From the NCBI GenBank assembly GCA_037043455.1, contig JAWPHD010010334.1, positions 30,755-94,754 of the forward strand: a stretch of 64,000 bases of DNA. Direction: 5' to 3'. Positions within the stretch are counted from its first letter, which is position 1. Each line of letters opens with the position of its first letter. A program made the position numbers and the translations under genes. This document shows, in pieces, positions 32,143 through 43,475 of this stretch. The notes under the pieces are model-generated. The model saw only the letters and a program-made list of their open reading frames with translations, was not told the DNA's origin and made no database searches. Origin of the DNA: Cyrtodaria siliqua. Lineage: Eukaryota > Mollusca > Bivalvia > Adapedonta > Hiatellidae.

Positions 32143-34144
32143 TTAGCTATCAGACATTTTAAACTTAACATTGTCACGTTCCCTTTATACATTGTTGTAG
32201 TAGCTATCAGTCATTTAAAAATTAACATTGTCACGTGTCCCTTTATACCTTGTTTGTATTATCTATCAGATATTTTAATCTTCAGCATTGTCACGTGCCC
32301 TTTTATACATTGTTAGTTTTAGCTCTAAGACTTTTTAAACTTCAACACTGTCACGTTCTCTTTTATACTGGCTTTGTTTGTCTTAGGTGTGACTTTTTAC
32401 ACTTTAACACGGTCACGTGCCCTTTATACATTGTTTGTAGTAGCTATCAGACATTTTTAAAATTACATTGTCACGTTTCCCTTTATACATTGTTTGTATT
32501 ATCTATCAGACATTTTAGTTTTCAGCATTGTCTCGTGCCATTTTATACATTGTTTTAGCTCTAAGACTTTTTAAACTTCAACATTGTCACGTGTCCTTTT
32601 ATAATGATTTCGTTTGTCTTAGGTATGACCTTTTAAACTTCAACACAGTCACGTATCCTTTTATACATTGTTTATATAAGCTATACGACTTTTCAATACT
32701 CAACGTTGTCACGTGCTCTTGTATACATTGTTTGTATTAGCTATAAGACTTTGTAAACTTACCATTGTCACGTGCCCTTTTATACATTGTTTGTATTAGC
32801 TATAAGACTTTTTAAACTTCAACATTGTCACGTGTCCCATTGTACATTGTTTGTTTTAGCTATAAGACTCTTTAAACTTAACATTGTCAGGTGTTCCTTA
32901 ATACATTGCTTGTTTTAGGTATCAGACATTTTAATCTTCAGCATTGTCACGTGAACCTTTATAAATTGTTTGTATTAGCCATTAGACTTTTTGAACTTCA
33001 ACATGTTCACGTGCCCCTTTATACATTGTTTGTATTAACTATCAGACATTTTAAACTTAATATTGTCACGTGCCCTTTACACTTTGATTATATTGGCTAT
33101 CAGACATTTTAAACTTAACATTGTCACGTGTCCCTATATACATTGTTTGTATTAGCTATCAGACATTTTAAACTGAACATTGTCACGTGCCCTTTATACA
33201 TTGTTTGTATTAGCTATAAGACATTTTCAACTTAAAATTGTCACGTGTCCCTTTGTACTTTGTTTGTATTAGCTAAAATACTTTTTAAACTTAACATTGT
33301 CACGTGTTCCTTTATACATTGTTTGTATTATCTATCAGAAATTTTAATTTTCAGCATTGTCTCGTGCCCTTTTATACATTGTTTTAGCTCTAAGACTTTT
33401 TAAACTTCAACATTGTCACATGCCCTTTTATATTGATTTCGTTTGTCTTAGGTATGACCTTTTAAACTTCAACACAGTCACGTATCCTTTTATACATTGT
33501 TTTTATAAGCTATACGACTTTTCAAAACTCAACTTTGTCACGTGCCCTTGTATACATTGTTTGTATTGGCTATAATACTTTTTAAACTTACCATTGTCAC
33601 GTGCCCTTTTATACATTGTTTGTATTAGCTATAAGACTTTTTAAACTTCAACATTGTCACGTGTCCCATTGTACATTGTTTGTATTAGCTATAAGACTCT
33701 TTAAACTTAACATTGTCACGTGAAATTTGTTTTATGTATCAGACATCTTAATCTTCAGCATTGTCACATGAACCTTTATAAATTGTTTGTATTAGCCATT
33801 AGACTGTTTAAACTTCAACATGTTCACGTGCCCCTTTATACATTGTTTGTATTAACTATCAGACATTTTAAACTTAACATTGTCACGTGTCCCTATATGC
33901 ATTGTTTGTATTAGCTATCAGACATTTTAAACTTAACATTGTCACGTGCCCTTTATACAGTGTTTGTATTAGCTATCAGACATTTTAATCTTCAGCATTG
34001 TCACGTGACGCTTTATAAATTGTTTGTATTAGCTATAATACTTTTTAAACTTCAACATTGCCACGTATCCCTTTATACATTGTTTGTATTAACAATAATA
34101 CTTTTAAACTTCAACATTGGCACGTACCCTTTATACATTGTTTG

Positions 34145-35610
34145 CCTTTTTTTCCAACTATGGTTGATAATCTTTATCCTAAAGAACTTCAGCTTAATAA
34201 AGCTAATATATCTGATAAAAACGCTTCTTTTCTTGATTTAGATCTCTCGATTGAAAATGGTGAAATAATTAGCAAAATCTATGACAAGAGAGATGAATTT
34301 AATTTTGACATTGTTAATTACCCCCACTTGGATGGGGATGTTCCCCGAGCAACTTCTTATTGGGTATATGTGTCTCAACTTATTCGTTTTTCAAGAGCTT
34401 GTACTCGAGTTGAGGACTTTAATATATTTGTAATCTTTATATAACTAAAAAAGCTACTCAATCAGGGTTACCGTTACCATAAACTTCGTAAAACCTTTGC
34501 AAAATTTTATTATCGTAACCCTGATCTTCTTTCCAAATATAAAAGTAATTTAAGGACTCTTCTGCGACAAGGATTATCACAACCTGACTTCTTTGGTGAT
34601 GTGAATTATAAACTTCGTAAGATTCTTGGTCATGATCACTTTTATACTATCTTTGTTAAATTTGTTAAAAAGTGTATTAAAAGAGGTTATGACCCTATCA
34701 TTTTGCAACGTACTGCATGTTTGGTGGTGAATCCTTTTACAGTTAGCCACTATGCTTTCCTCTTTAATTGTACGATGACCGGACAGGCTTAGGACCCTAT
34801 GATGACGCCTACATAAAGCCCATTGGGACGGTGGCGTTTGATGTTTGTCAATGATCTTTCCTGTCGTGCCCTTAATGGTTTATTTTCTTGTTGCTCTGGC
34901 TTCTGCCATGTCATTGAGTACCTTCATTGTGGCTTTCTAGGCTATTGCTTTTTGCATTATATTTACACGAGCATATTTGTGTTTTACTTATATTGCCTAT
35001 TGATGCTGCCTTGTTAGTTAGAGATTAGATCATGGCGGGGATTTCTTTATTTACACTGTTCTGTTTAAATGGGATGACAGTAGGGTAAGTGTGAAGTTTG
35101 GTTCACCCTAGAACCGGTTTAATATGGTTAGAGATTAGATCATGGCGGGGATTTCTTTATTTACACTGTCCTGTTTTAATGGGATGACAGTAGGGAAAGT
35201 GTGAGGTTTGGTGCACCCTAGAACCGGTTTAAACCCCCAGTGGCCTACTTTGCCACTGACCGTTCCAAGGCGGTAGCCCTATTGTCAACCCTTTTTGTGT
35301 TTGTGATGTCGTTTGCATTTATTATTGCTTTTGCCTTCTTGTTTGTCTGTTTGCGTGTTTGTTTCTGTGTTTTGTGGTTTACTGTCCTCCTTGAAGGCTA
35401 CTTTCCCTGTCAGATCTTTTTATATTTCTTTTAAACCCCCAGTGGCCTTTGTTGCCACTGACCGTTCCAAGGTGGTAGCCCTATTGTCAACCATTTTATG
35501 TTTGTGATGTCGCTTGTATTTTTTTATTACTTTAGCCTTCTCGTTTGTCTGTGGTTGACTGTCGTCCTTGAATGCTGCTTTCCCTGTCCTATATTTTTAT
35601 CTGTCTTTAG
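34145..35610 (+). pseudogene. 5'-truncated Penelope-like element with 3' tail
   Basis: It begins inside the reverse-transcriptase gene just after the catalytic box: FFPTMVDNLYPKELQLNKAN, then LDLDLSIENGEIISKIYDKR, then YPHLDGDVPRATSYWVYVSQ, then after a frame shift QGYRYHKLRKTFAKFYYRNP, QGLSQPDFFGDVNYKLRKIL and CLVVNPFTVSHYAFLFNCTM before a stop near 34791. The same wording is on the minus strand at 44379-46760. Downstream are a doubled 110-bp unit (35017, 35127) and two tandem copies of the terminal tail (35235-35432 and about 35437-35604). It lies in the satellite, which resumes on both sides. Repeated tail units fit the pseudo-LTR arrangement known for Penelope-like elements. Not functional. 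Confidence 0.8.
35017..35236 (+). repeat. 110-bp direct duplication in the Penelope-like 3' region
   Basis: GTTAGAGATTAGATCATGGC to CCTAGAACCGGTTTAA occurs twice in tandem with few differences (35017 and 35127). Confidence 0.9.
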
Positions 35611-37695
35611 GTATGACTTTTAAAACTACAACATTGCCACGTGCCCTTTATGCATTGTTTGTATTAGCTATCAGACATGTTAAACTTAACATTGTCACAT
35701 GTCACTTAAAAACATTGATTTTATTAGCTCTAAGACTTTTTGAACTTTAACATTGTCACGTGTTCCTTTATACATTGTTTGTACTAGCTATCAGACATAT
35801 TAATCTTCATCATTGTCACCTGACCCTTTATAAATGGTTTTGTATTAGCTATAAGACTTTTTAAACTTCAACATTGTTTATATTAGCTATACGACGTTTT
35901 AAACTTCAACTTTGTCACGTGCCCATGTATACATTATTTGTATCATGTATAAGACTTTTTAAAATTCAACATTGTCATGTTTCCCTTTGAAGGATTTTTA
36001 AACTTCAACATTTTCGCGTGCCCTTTTAATGATTGTTTGTATTAGCTATGACTTTTTAAACTTCAACTTTGTCACATGCCCTTTTATACATTGTTTTTAC
36101 TAGCTATAAGACGTTTAAATTTCAACATTGTCACGTGCCCTTTATATTGGCATTGTTTGTCTTAGGTACGACTTTTTAAACTTTAACATTGTCACGTGTC
36201 CTTTTATACATTGTTTATCTTAGCTATACGACTTTTTAAACTTAAACTTTATCGCATGCCCTTTTATACATTGTTTTTATTAGCTGTAAGCCTTTTTAAA
36301 CTTCAGCTTTGCCACGAGTCCCTTTGTACATTGTTTGTATTAGCTATAAGATTTTTTAAACTTAACATTGTCACGTGTTCGTTTATACATTGTTTGTATT
36401 GGCTATAAGACATTTTAAACTTCAACATTTTCACTTGCCCATTTATACATTGTTTGTTTAGCTATAATACATTTTATGCAACATTGTCACGTGCCCTTTT
36501 ATACATATTTTGTATTAGCTATAGGACTTCTTAAACTTCAACATTGTCAAGTGCCCTTTTATATTGGCATTGTTTGTCTTGACTTTTTATACTTCAACTT
36601 TGTCACGTGCCATTTTCTACATTGTTAGTATTAGCTGTAAGACTTGTTAAACTTCAACATTGTCACGTATCCCTTTATACATTGTTTGTATTAGCTATAC
36701 AACTTTTAAATTTCAAAATCGGCACATACACTTTTATACATTGTTTGTCTTAGGTATGACTTTTTAAATTTCGGCATTGTCACGTGCTCCTTTAAACATT
36801 ATTTATAATAACTATACGACCTTTTAAACTTCATCATTTTTACGTGCCTCTTTATACAGTGTTTTTATTGGCTATAATACTTTTTATTCAACTTTGTCAC
36901 GTGCTCTATCATACATTGTTTATATTAGCTATAAGACTTTTAAACTTCAACATTGTGATTATACATTGTCTGTATAAGCTCTAAGACTGTTTAAACTTCA
37001 ACATTGTCACGTGTACTTTTATATTGGCATTATTCGTCTTAGGTATGACTTTTTAAACTTCAACTTTATCACGTGCCCTTTTATACATTGTTTATATTAG
37101 CTATAAGACTTTTAAACTTCAACATTGGCACGTATCCTTTTATATATTGTTTGTCTTAGGTATGACTTTTTAAACTTCAACATTGTCATATGCCCATTTA
37201 TACATTGTTTATATTAGCTATAAGACTTTTTAAACTTCAACATTGTCACGTGTTCCTTTATACATTGTTTATATTAGCTATCAGATATTTTAATTTTCAG
37301 CACTGTCACGTGACCCTTTAAATATTGTTTGTATTAGCTCTAAGACGTTTTATTCAACTGTGTCATGTGTCCTTTTATATATTGTTTGTATTAGCTATAA
37401 GACTTTTAAACTTCAACATTGTCACGTGTCACTTGATACATTGTTTGTATTAGCTCTAAGACTATATCAACTTCAACATTGTCACGCTCCCTTTTGTACT
37501 GGCATTGTTTGTTTTAGGTATGACTTTTTAAACTTCAACATTGTCACGTGCACTTTTATATCGGCATTGTTTGTCTTAGGTAGGCCTTTTAAAACTTCAA
37601 CATTGTCACGTGTCCTTTTGTACATTGTTTGTATTCGCTATAAGATTTTTTAAACTTGACATTGTCACGTGTTCCTTTACACATTGTTTGTAAAC

Positions 37696-38368
37696 ATGTA
37701 TTGTTGGTCGAAATATCCGTTATAAAATCCTACTAATATATAAGCTTTCCCATCGCTTAATGGAATTAAGGCGGGACCACGTAATGGAGTTTTCAATCAT
37801 TTAGAGTTTTTTTCCCTATGAAATGAAAGAGGCAAACATCTTCACTTATAACCATTATAATGCACAATATGATTTTTGTTTTATAATTTACAGACCGATA
37901 CTACTGATCCTAGTGTGTCTTTTTTTTTCCTTTCATAAATGTTCTTTTTTGGTCAAAATCAAAATCCAGTCTTGTGATACCAACGATTTTTTCCCCGTTT
38001 TTGCGTTACCACTTCTCATCTTAAAGGGACACACGGCAATCTTCACCAACAATTATTTTGAAAGTAAGATTCTTTCCAATTTAATGTTACAGTGAATGTT
38101 AAAGGGATTTGAGATCGCATCTATTGCCTTTAAACTCCACTTTGGCTCTATATTATGACTTTCCCAACTGTTAACGGCTGGCAAGAACAACGTTATTTGT
38201 TCTATGAAGAGCAACCCAATTACTAGTAGTCTGTCATTTTTCCATGTTTTTGTACACAAATTGGTACGTAGAATCATCTATGGCAGATAAAGAACATGTC
38301 CCTTTTTATTACTGCTTAAATGAGATATTGTGATGATGAGATTACCTGATATCAATTTCTTTCCTCTT
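37696..38368. other. No gene seen
   Basis: TTAAAGGGACACACGGCAAT at 38020 resembles TTAAGGGGACACTTGGCAAT at 58463 (the left edge of some dispersed unit). No protein recognised. Confidence 0.4.
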
Positions 38369-38431
38369 ACGTCACATATTGACCAGTGTACGTCACATAT
38401 TGACCTGTGTACGCCAAATATTGACCTGTGT
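38369..38431. repeat. Three 21-bp tandem units
   Basis: ACGYCAMATATTGACCWGTGT repeated three times in exact register. Confidence 0.9.
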
Positions 38432-38649
38432 ATGAAAACGAGTGGGGATTTTGCGAAGGCGCGTCGTCGAATTGTACATGTTGTATACAGTATCGAATTA
38501 AACAAAATACTCGTGGAAAATCGAACAAGCGAAAGTATGAAAGACATTTGTCGGGAAGGGACTAATATATTTCCCGAATAAATTACGTGACTTTACAATT
38601 TTGTAGGTATAACTTATCGTCTAACAGGGAAATAGCCATGAACATAATT

Positions 38650-38950
38650 GAGTTTAATGTTGTGTAACGGCTCATCAACGCAGTATAGGTATATAGAGCC
38701 GCCTCAGAGAGAGGTGAAGGCATTGAATTGAATGTTGTGTAACGATTCATCAACGCAGGATAGGTATATGGAGCCGACCCAGAGACAGGGGAAGGATTTG
38801 AATTGAATGTTGTGTAAAGGCTCATCAACGCAGTATAGGTATAAAGAGCCGCCCCAAAGAGAAAGGTATGATTCGAATTGAATGTTGTGTAACGGCTCAT
38901 CAACACAGTTTTGGTATATAGAGTCAGAGAGAGGGGAAGACCTTCCCTAC
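38650..38950. repeat. Four 75-bp tandem units
   Basis: AATGTTGTGTAACGGCTCAT, then CAACGCAGTATAGGTATA and GAGCCGCC, returns at 38656, 38731, 38806 and 38881. The sequence continues into ATTCCTATGGTTATTTAACA then TGCTCGG and CGGGACCG near 38970. A one-unit relative lies at 44115-44375. Confidence 0.9.
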
Positions 38951-39235
38951 TCCTACTAACGAATATATTCCTATGGTTATTTAACATGCTCGGTGGATAG
39001 TATCCGATACACGGGACCGCTCGGGTTACGTCCCAGTAATAGTCATGAATAAAAGATGCGATGGACTATGGTAAAAGTAAAATAAATAACAAGTAATATA
39101 ATAGCTATATAACGCCTTTCAGAATAACAAAGCGTTGTTAAGGTTTTAAGCCTTATTTACGCGAGCGCCATTGCGTTTTCCTCGGTTTTAGGAGGAACGC
39201 AGGTTCTAGTTTTCAGACTTCAATCCAATATATAG

Positions 39236-39425
39236 CGTCTCCGTGGCCGAATGGTCAAGGACGTTGCGTTGTAAACCTTCGCCTCTCACTGCTGCGGGTT
39301 CGAATCCCACAGGGAGCTCGACTTGTAAGTGAGGAAGTGTCGATTCTTACGGATGGTGGGAGGTGTACAGTACTGGTTCTACCCAGGTAAAGTGGGTGGT
39401 CTGCCTCCACCACAAAAAATTGCAT
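39236..39425 (+). mobile_element. tRNA-derived SINE, best copy
   Basis: The tRNA-like head has an A-box TGGCCGAATGG (39244-39254) and a B-box GGTTCGAATCC (39297-39307) at normal spacing, resembling a Leu/Ser-type tRNA. The body contains GGAAGTGTCGATTCTTACGG and GGTGGTCTGCCTCCACCAC, then an A-rich tail. Partial copies are at 8739, 8905 and 14155. Transcription would be by RNA polymerase III; it needs LINE enzymes to move. Confidence 0.85.
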
Positions 39426-40142
39426 GCGTTGAAAATGACGTAAAACACCATAAAAACAAACAAACAAAAAAACAATCCAATATTTTGTCATAACTTTAGA
39501 GATTGTTAGGTGGCGTGTTCCGGATGCGCCGCATGAATACGGGCGCAGGTTGAAGGAACGTGTTTTTTTTTTTACTAACATTTGTATACACACATCAAAA
39601 CATATCAAATAAATGAAAAACTGTACACCAAAAATAATCCTACCCAAAATTCTTACCCCATGTAAGAGACCATAGTCTCTTTTTTAGATTTATTTTTTCA
39701 ATTGTTTTTTTTTCTTCAATTTTTCTTTTTTTCACGTTTTCTTTTTCAGTCCCAACACGTTCCTTCTACCTGTGAATACGGGGGTGAATAAGTAACATGT
39801 CTCAATAGATAAGTATTTACAAAATACGAAAATGGGGCATGTATAACATGTTTTATGAGAATAATTGATGCTGACCGATACTTTTATCCTCCGATGTTAT
39901 TTTTAATGTCAATGTACAGTTGTTAATAGATAATTCTTCTTAAGACAGTAAATAGACACTACACAATGCAATACGAATTATTCAATAGTTTTAACAATCA
40001 AACTGCTTTTGATGAGTGTATATTTAACTAATATTTACATGTTCTGTCGATACTGATTGTATTTTGTAAATATTGAAAAAAAGAGTTAAACACGCGTGGC
40101 ACGTACCCACGCACACACACCCCAACACAAAAGTGTACTCAC
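39426..40142. other. No gene seen
   Basis: Pyrimidine-rich T runs at 39560 and 39680-39740; no recognisable protein or repeat. If the exon at 40143-40209 is real, this would be its first intron. Confidence 0.4.
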
Positions 40143-40209
40143 CTACTCCTACCGAGAAACAATTCACAAACAGAGCCAACGCCCCAACGAAACAGAAGAC
40201 CGGTCCCAT
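40143..40209 (-). CDS. Candidate signal-peptide exon of an unknown secreted protein
   Basis: On the minus strand an ATG at 40209-40207 opens MGPVFCFVGALALFVNCFSV, which has the hydrophobic core of a signal peptide. After 22 codons plus one base comes a consensus splice donor, GTAG|GTGAGTAC. If real it is the first coding exon of a secreted or membrane protein whose later exons would lie at lower coordinates; none was found, and the next 12 kb is repeats. It could be a chance frame. Low confidence. Confidence 0.25.
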
Positions 40210-40614
40210 TTTAAGAAGTTTTGTTAGTACGATGTTTCCGACTCCAAAGCCGAAAAGAAAGTGACAACTCAGACGGATGTTTCACCTTCATAAATGTTTT
40301 ACGCGTGTATCGTACACACATATCATCGCGAACAGTGAGGGGGTAAAAGGTTAGTCGATTTTCCCGCTTCCCAATATCATGTTGACCCCTTTCCCAGCAC
40401 ATCATTACAGCACATGCATCCGACCTGCAGATTTTGTTTGTTTTTGTTCCACTTCCACATTTTCATACTTAGCGGAAAAAAGTAAAAATCACGTGTATAT
40501 GAACATTAAAGCGGTTTGGCTAACGTTTTAAAAAACAACACAAAGCTATGATTTGATCAATTTAAAACGTGAACTGTTTCAAAGATATAAATTTAGACTG
40601 TTCATTAGCTCTAC

Positions 40615-41378
40615 TGTCCGAAGGCCAGCAGAGCTTATGGTATGACGAGTTGTCCGTCGTCCGTCCGTCCGTCCGTTAACATTTGCCTTGTGAACACTCT
40701 AGGACCTTCAATAGTAATCGGATATTTACGAATCTGTGCCAGTGTCTTTATATCAATGAAAGCTCGGATAAGTTCGAAAACCATCCAGATTGGAATACTT
40801 TCACCGGAGTTGTTTTGCTGAAAAGTGTCATATAAAGCCTTGTGAACACTCTAGCACCTTTATTTATTATTTGACCTTTATCAAATTTGCACAGATTGTT
40901 AATATCAATAAAAGCTCGGACAAGGTTGAAACCAGCTTAATCGAGGCAGTAACACCGGAGTTATGGCCCTTGTTTTGCTGAAAAGTGCTATATTTAGCTC
41001 TTGTGAACACTATAGCACCTTCATTTATTTTGTTATCTTTACCAAACATGCACATATTGTTAATATCAATGACAGCTAGGACAAGTTGGAACACCAGCTA
41101 GATCGGATCTATAACACCGGAGTTATGACCCTTGTTTTTCTCCTGAAAAATCCGTCGTCTGTTAACGTTTGTCTTGTGAACACTCTAGGGTCTTCATTAG
41201 TATTTGGATCTTTACGAAACTTTGCCAGTGTCTTTATATCAATGAAAGCTCGGACAAGTTCGAAAAACCAGCCAGATGAGTTTAGTTTCAATGGAGGTAT
41301 GGCCCTTGTTTTGCTGAAAATGCCATATTAAGCCAGTAGACATAAAGGCCCTCACGGGCCTCCTGTTGTTTTTTTTTA
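40615..41378. repeat. Modular dispersed repeat with four internal units
   Basis: A leader with CTGTCCGAAGGCCAGCAGAG and a GTCCGTCGTCCGTCCGTCCG tract, then four units of about 150-175 bp with CTTGTGAACACTCTAG, TTTATATCAATGAAAGCTCG and ACACCGGAGTTATGRCCCTT, then CCCTCACGGGCCTCCTGTTG at the end. Same plan as 4010-4735 and 7118-7662. Frames inside it are not genes. Confidence 0.75.
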
Positions 41379-41454
41379 CCTAAGTTAGCATATTGCAATA
41401 CTTCACTTCTTTATACTGTTTAGATGTTGCTTATGACCCTCCTCACTGTTTGTC

Positions 41455-42100
41455 TGCAATGAGATATATTTAGTTCCATTAGGTATTATACAGGAGAACG
41501 AATACATGTTGTTTAAATTTCGTCTTCAACGAGATATATTTAGTTACATTAGCCATTACACAGAAAGAGAATGCATAAATGTGGTTTAAATTTCGTCTTC
41601 AGTGAGATATGTTTCGTCGTCAGTGAGATATATTTAGTTCCATTAGGCATTATACAGAAGGAGAATTCATAAATATGGTTTAAATTTCGTCATCAGTGAG
41701 ATACATTACGTTCCATTAGCCATTACACAGAAGGAGAATTCATAAATATGGTCTAAATTTCGTCTTCCGTGAGATATATTTAGTTCCATTAGACATTATA
41801 TCGAAGGAGAATGCATAACTATGGTTTAAATTTCGTCTCCAATAAGACATATTTAGTTCCATTAGACATTATATCGATGGAGAGAGCATCAATATGGTTT
41901 AAAATTGGCCTTCGATGAGAATATCTTTAGTCCCATTAGATATTCTATCGAATGAGAATGAATGCATGAATATGTTTAAATTTCTTCTAGTCCCATTAGA
42001 TATTCTTCGAAGGAGAATGCCTACATATGGTCTAAATTTTGTCTTCAGTGAGATATATTAAGTTCCATTAGGTGTTATACCGAAGGATAACGAATAATTA
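41455..42100. repeat. Tandem array of about 72-bp units
   Basis: About nine diverged units with GAGATATATTTAGTTCCATT, AGNCATTATANNGAAGGAGA and ATGGTTTAAATTTCGTCTTC; starts include 41461, 41531, 41624, 41698 and 41771. One short unit occurs near 41604. Confidence 0.9.
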
Positions 42101-42303
42101 GTGTTTAAAGAAACTAACCCGCCAAATAATAGCAAAATTACACTACACAACCGTTTATCAAAACTCTATCCAGGTGTTCAGGTAATATAATTATGTATAT
42201 GTGACGATTAAAAGTATAGTTGTTTCACGGGTTCTTAAAATACTCGTGAATGAATATGCATAAAATGAATAATGAGTTATTAACTCTTAATTTAACACTC
42301 CAC

Positions 42304-42445
42304 TTTTGGGGTTTGAAATTCTGAGCCATCTGATTGGTTTAAGAAGTAGTAAACACAAAAAGTTGTATACATTCCTCGTCGTCAGTAGAGTTTGTGTTTA
42401 CTCTACTTTTTAAACCAATCAGATGGCTCAGTATTTCAAATACTT
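42304..42445. mobile_element. Hairpin element
   Basis: TTTGAAATTCTGAGCCATCT and GATTGGTTTAAGAAGTAGTAAACAC pair with their near complement at 42392-42445. The loop contains TTCCTCGTCGTCAGTAGAG. Non-coding. Confidence 0.8.
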
Positions 42446-42550
42446 GCACCATTTATTCATGAAGATTTTACTACCAGAGCTCTTCATGGTTTAGAGTGTG
42501 ACCTATATAGAGACTATCGATAAAACCTTTCGTAAACACTAAGCTGGATA

Positions 42551-42652
42551 GAGTCTATGAAGAGAAATCTTCACCACTAAGAAAGCGAAAGGGAGTCCGC
42601 GGTCGGTCGCTACGCTCACTCCCTAATGGTGAAGATTTCTCTTCATAGCCTC
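42551..42652. mobile_element. Hairpin element with GC-rich loop
   Basis: TCTATGAAGAGAAATCTTCACCA pairs with TGGTGAAGATTTCTCTTCATAG. The centre has GGGAGTCCGCGGTCGG and CGCTACGCTCACTCCC, a second short stem. Confidence 0.8.
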
Positions 42653-43040
42653 TGTCCTATACTTAGAAACGGTGTACATAATGTTGTAAAGGTTGGCTGT
42701 CGTTGGTGGTATAGCTACTTTAAACAATACCCATTTCCCAACCGATCGTTTCAAAGTGGTAACCCCTGCTGAACGTACTTATATATTTATGTCACCTCGA
42801 CCATCCCAGTTTTAATATTTTAATGCACCAAATCTATGCATATTGGTAATAATACACCTCGCAATCCCAAGTTTAATTGCATTTGTAGCATGGTCGTTGA
42901 CATTTCCTTTGATGAATGCAGAGCATTAAATTGTTTAATTTAGGGGCGTGACTATACCGTACTACAACTACCAGATATTGGAATTTAGAGTACAGTCACT
43001 ATGACGTCACAGTGTTACTAAGTACACCATGCTACAAAAA
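42653..43040. other. No gene; dispersed words only
   Basis: TGTAGCATGGTCGTTGACAT near 42892 resembles 43258-43315 and 23545-23600. Nothing else seen. Confidence 0.4.
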
Positions 43041-43156
43041 AGATAGAGTCTGTCTCAGCTCGTTGGTTATTTAAACACCTCGTTTGTTTAAATAAGCCAA
43101 CTTGCTGCGCCCATCGAGGTGTTTAAATAACCAACGAGCTGAGACAGACTCTATCT
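43041..43156. mobile_element. Hairpin element, perfect 42-bp arms
   Basis: AGATAGAGTCTGTCTCAGCT through TTTAAACACCTCG is matched exactly by its reverse complement at 43115-43156. The loop of about 32 bp includes GCTGCGCCCAT. A decayed relative is at 18195-18290. Confidence 0.9.
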
Positions 43157-43349
43157 ATTACTTAACAGGTAAAATATATTTGCGACATCTAAACAAACCT
43201 GAGATCATATTTCCATATCGTTTTATATCCGTTATCCCCAAGGTGAAATATGTATTTGTAGCATAGTCACTGAAATTCTCTTTGTAATAGTACATGTGTA
43301 AATCGTTTAATTGAAATGAACACCTGTCAGAATATTAGTTGTACTACAA

Positions 43350-43385
43350 CAAGGATTTGTCAATAAGCTTATTGACAAATCCTTG
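43350..43385. mobile_element. 36-bp perfect palindrome with 7-bp flanking duplication
   Basis: CAAGGATTTGTCAATA, then AGCT, then the exact complement of the arm. ACTACAA lies immediately on both sides (43343-43349 and 43386-43392). Same arm as the palindrome at 13134-13163. Confidence 0.75.
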
Positions 43386-43475
43386 ACTACAACAACCAGT
43401 TATAAACTTTATTAAATTATGTAAAAGATAAATACAATGAATGATGTTTCAAACGTATATAATTATAGCAACATG

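Larger units (their letters stand above)
30880..37695 (+). repeat. Satellite of about 60-bp units, most with CACGTG
   Basis: About 85 units of 58-62 bp built on TTGTTTGTATTAGCTATMAG, ACWTTTTAAACTT and (C)AACATTGTCACGTGCC then CTTTTATACA. Most units keep the palindromic E-box CACGTG. Unit variants return in longer blocks of about 800 bp (for example 30997, 31793; also 31529, 32527, 33355). The array is interrupted at 31951-32142 and 34145-35610 by Penelope-like sequence. Several frames of 60-130 codons run across it, but none is a gene: the unit length is not fixed in multiples of three and the peptides simply restate the repeat. Confidence 0.95.

Noticed and set aside
34791..35610. Hammerhead ribozyme in the Penelope-like 3' region
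   Set aside because: Such motifs are known in Penelope-like elements, but no CTGANGA core with a GAAA partner was found on either strand.
30850..37653. Many frames of 60-128 codons with HCLYWL / FKLQHCHV-type repeats
   Set aside because: They are translations of the satellite unit; unit length is not a multiple of three and frames drift.
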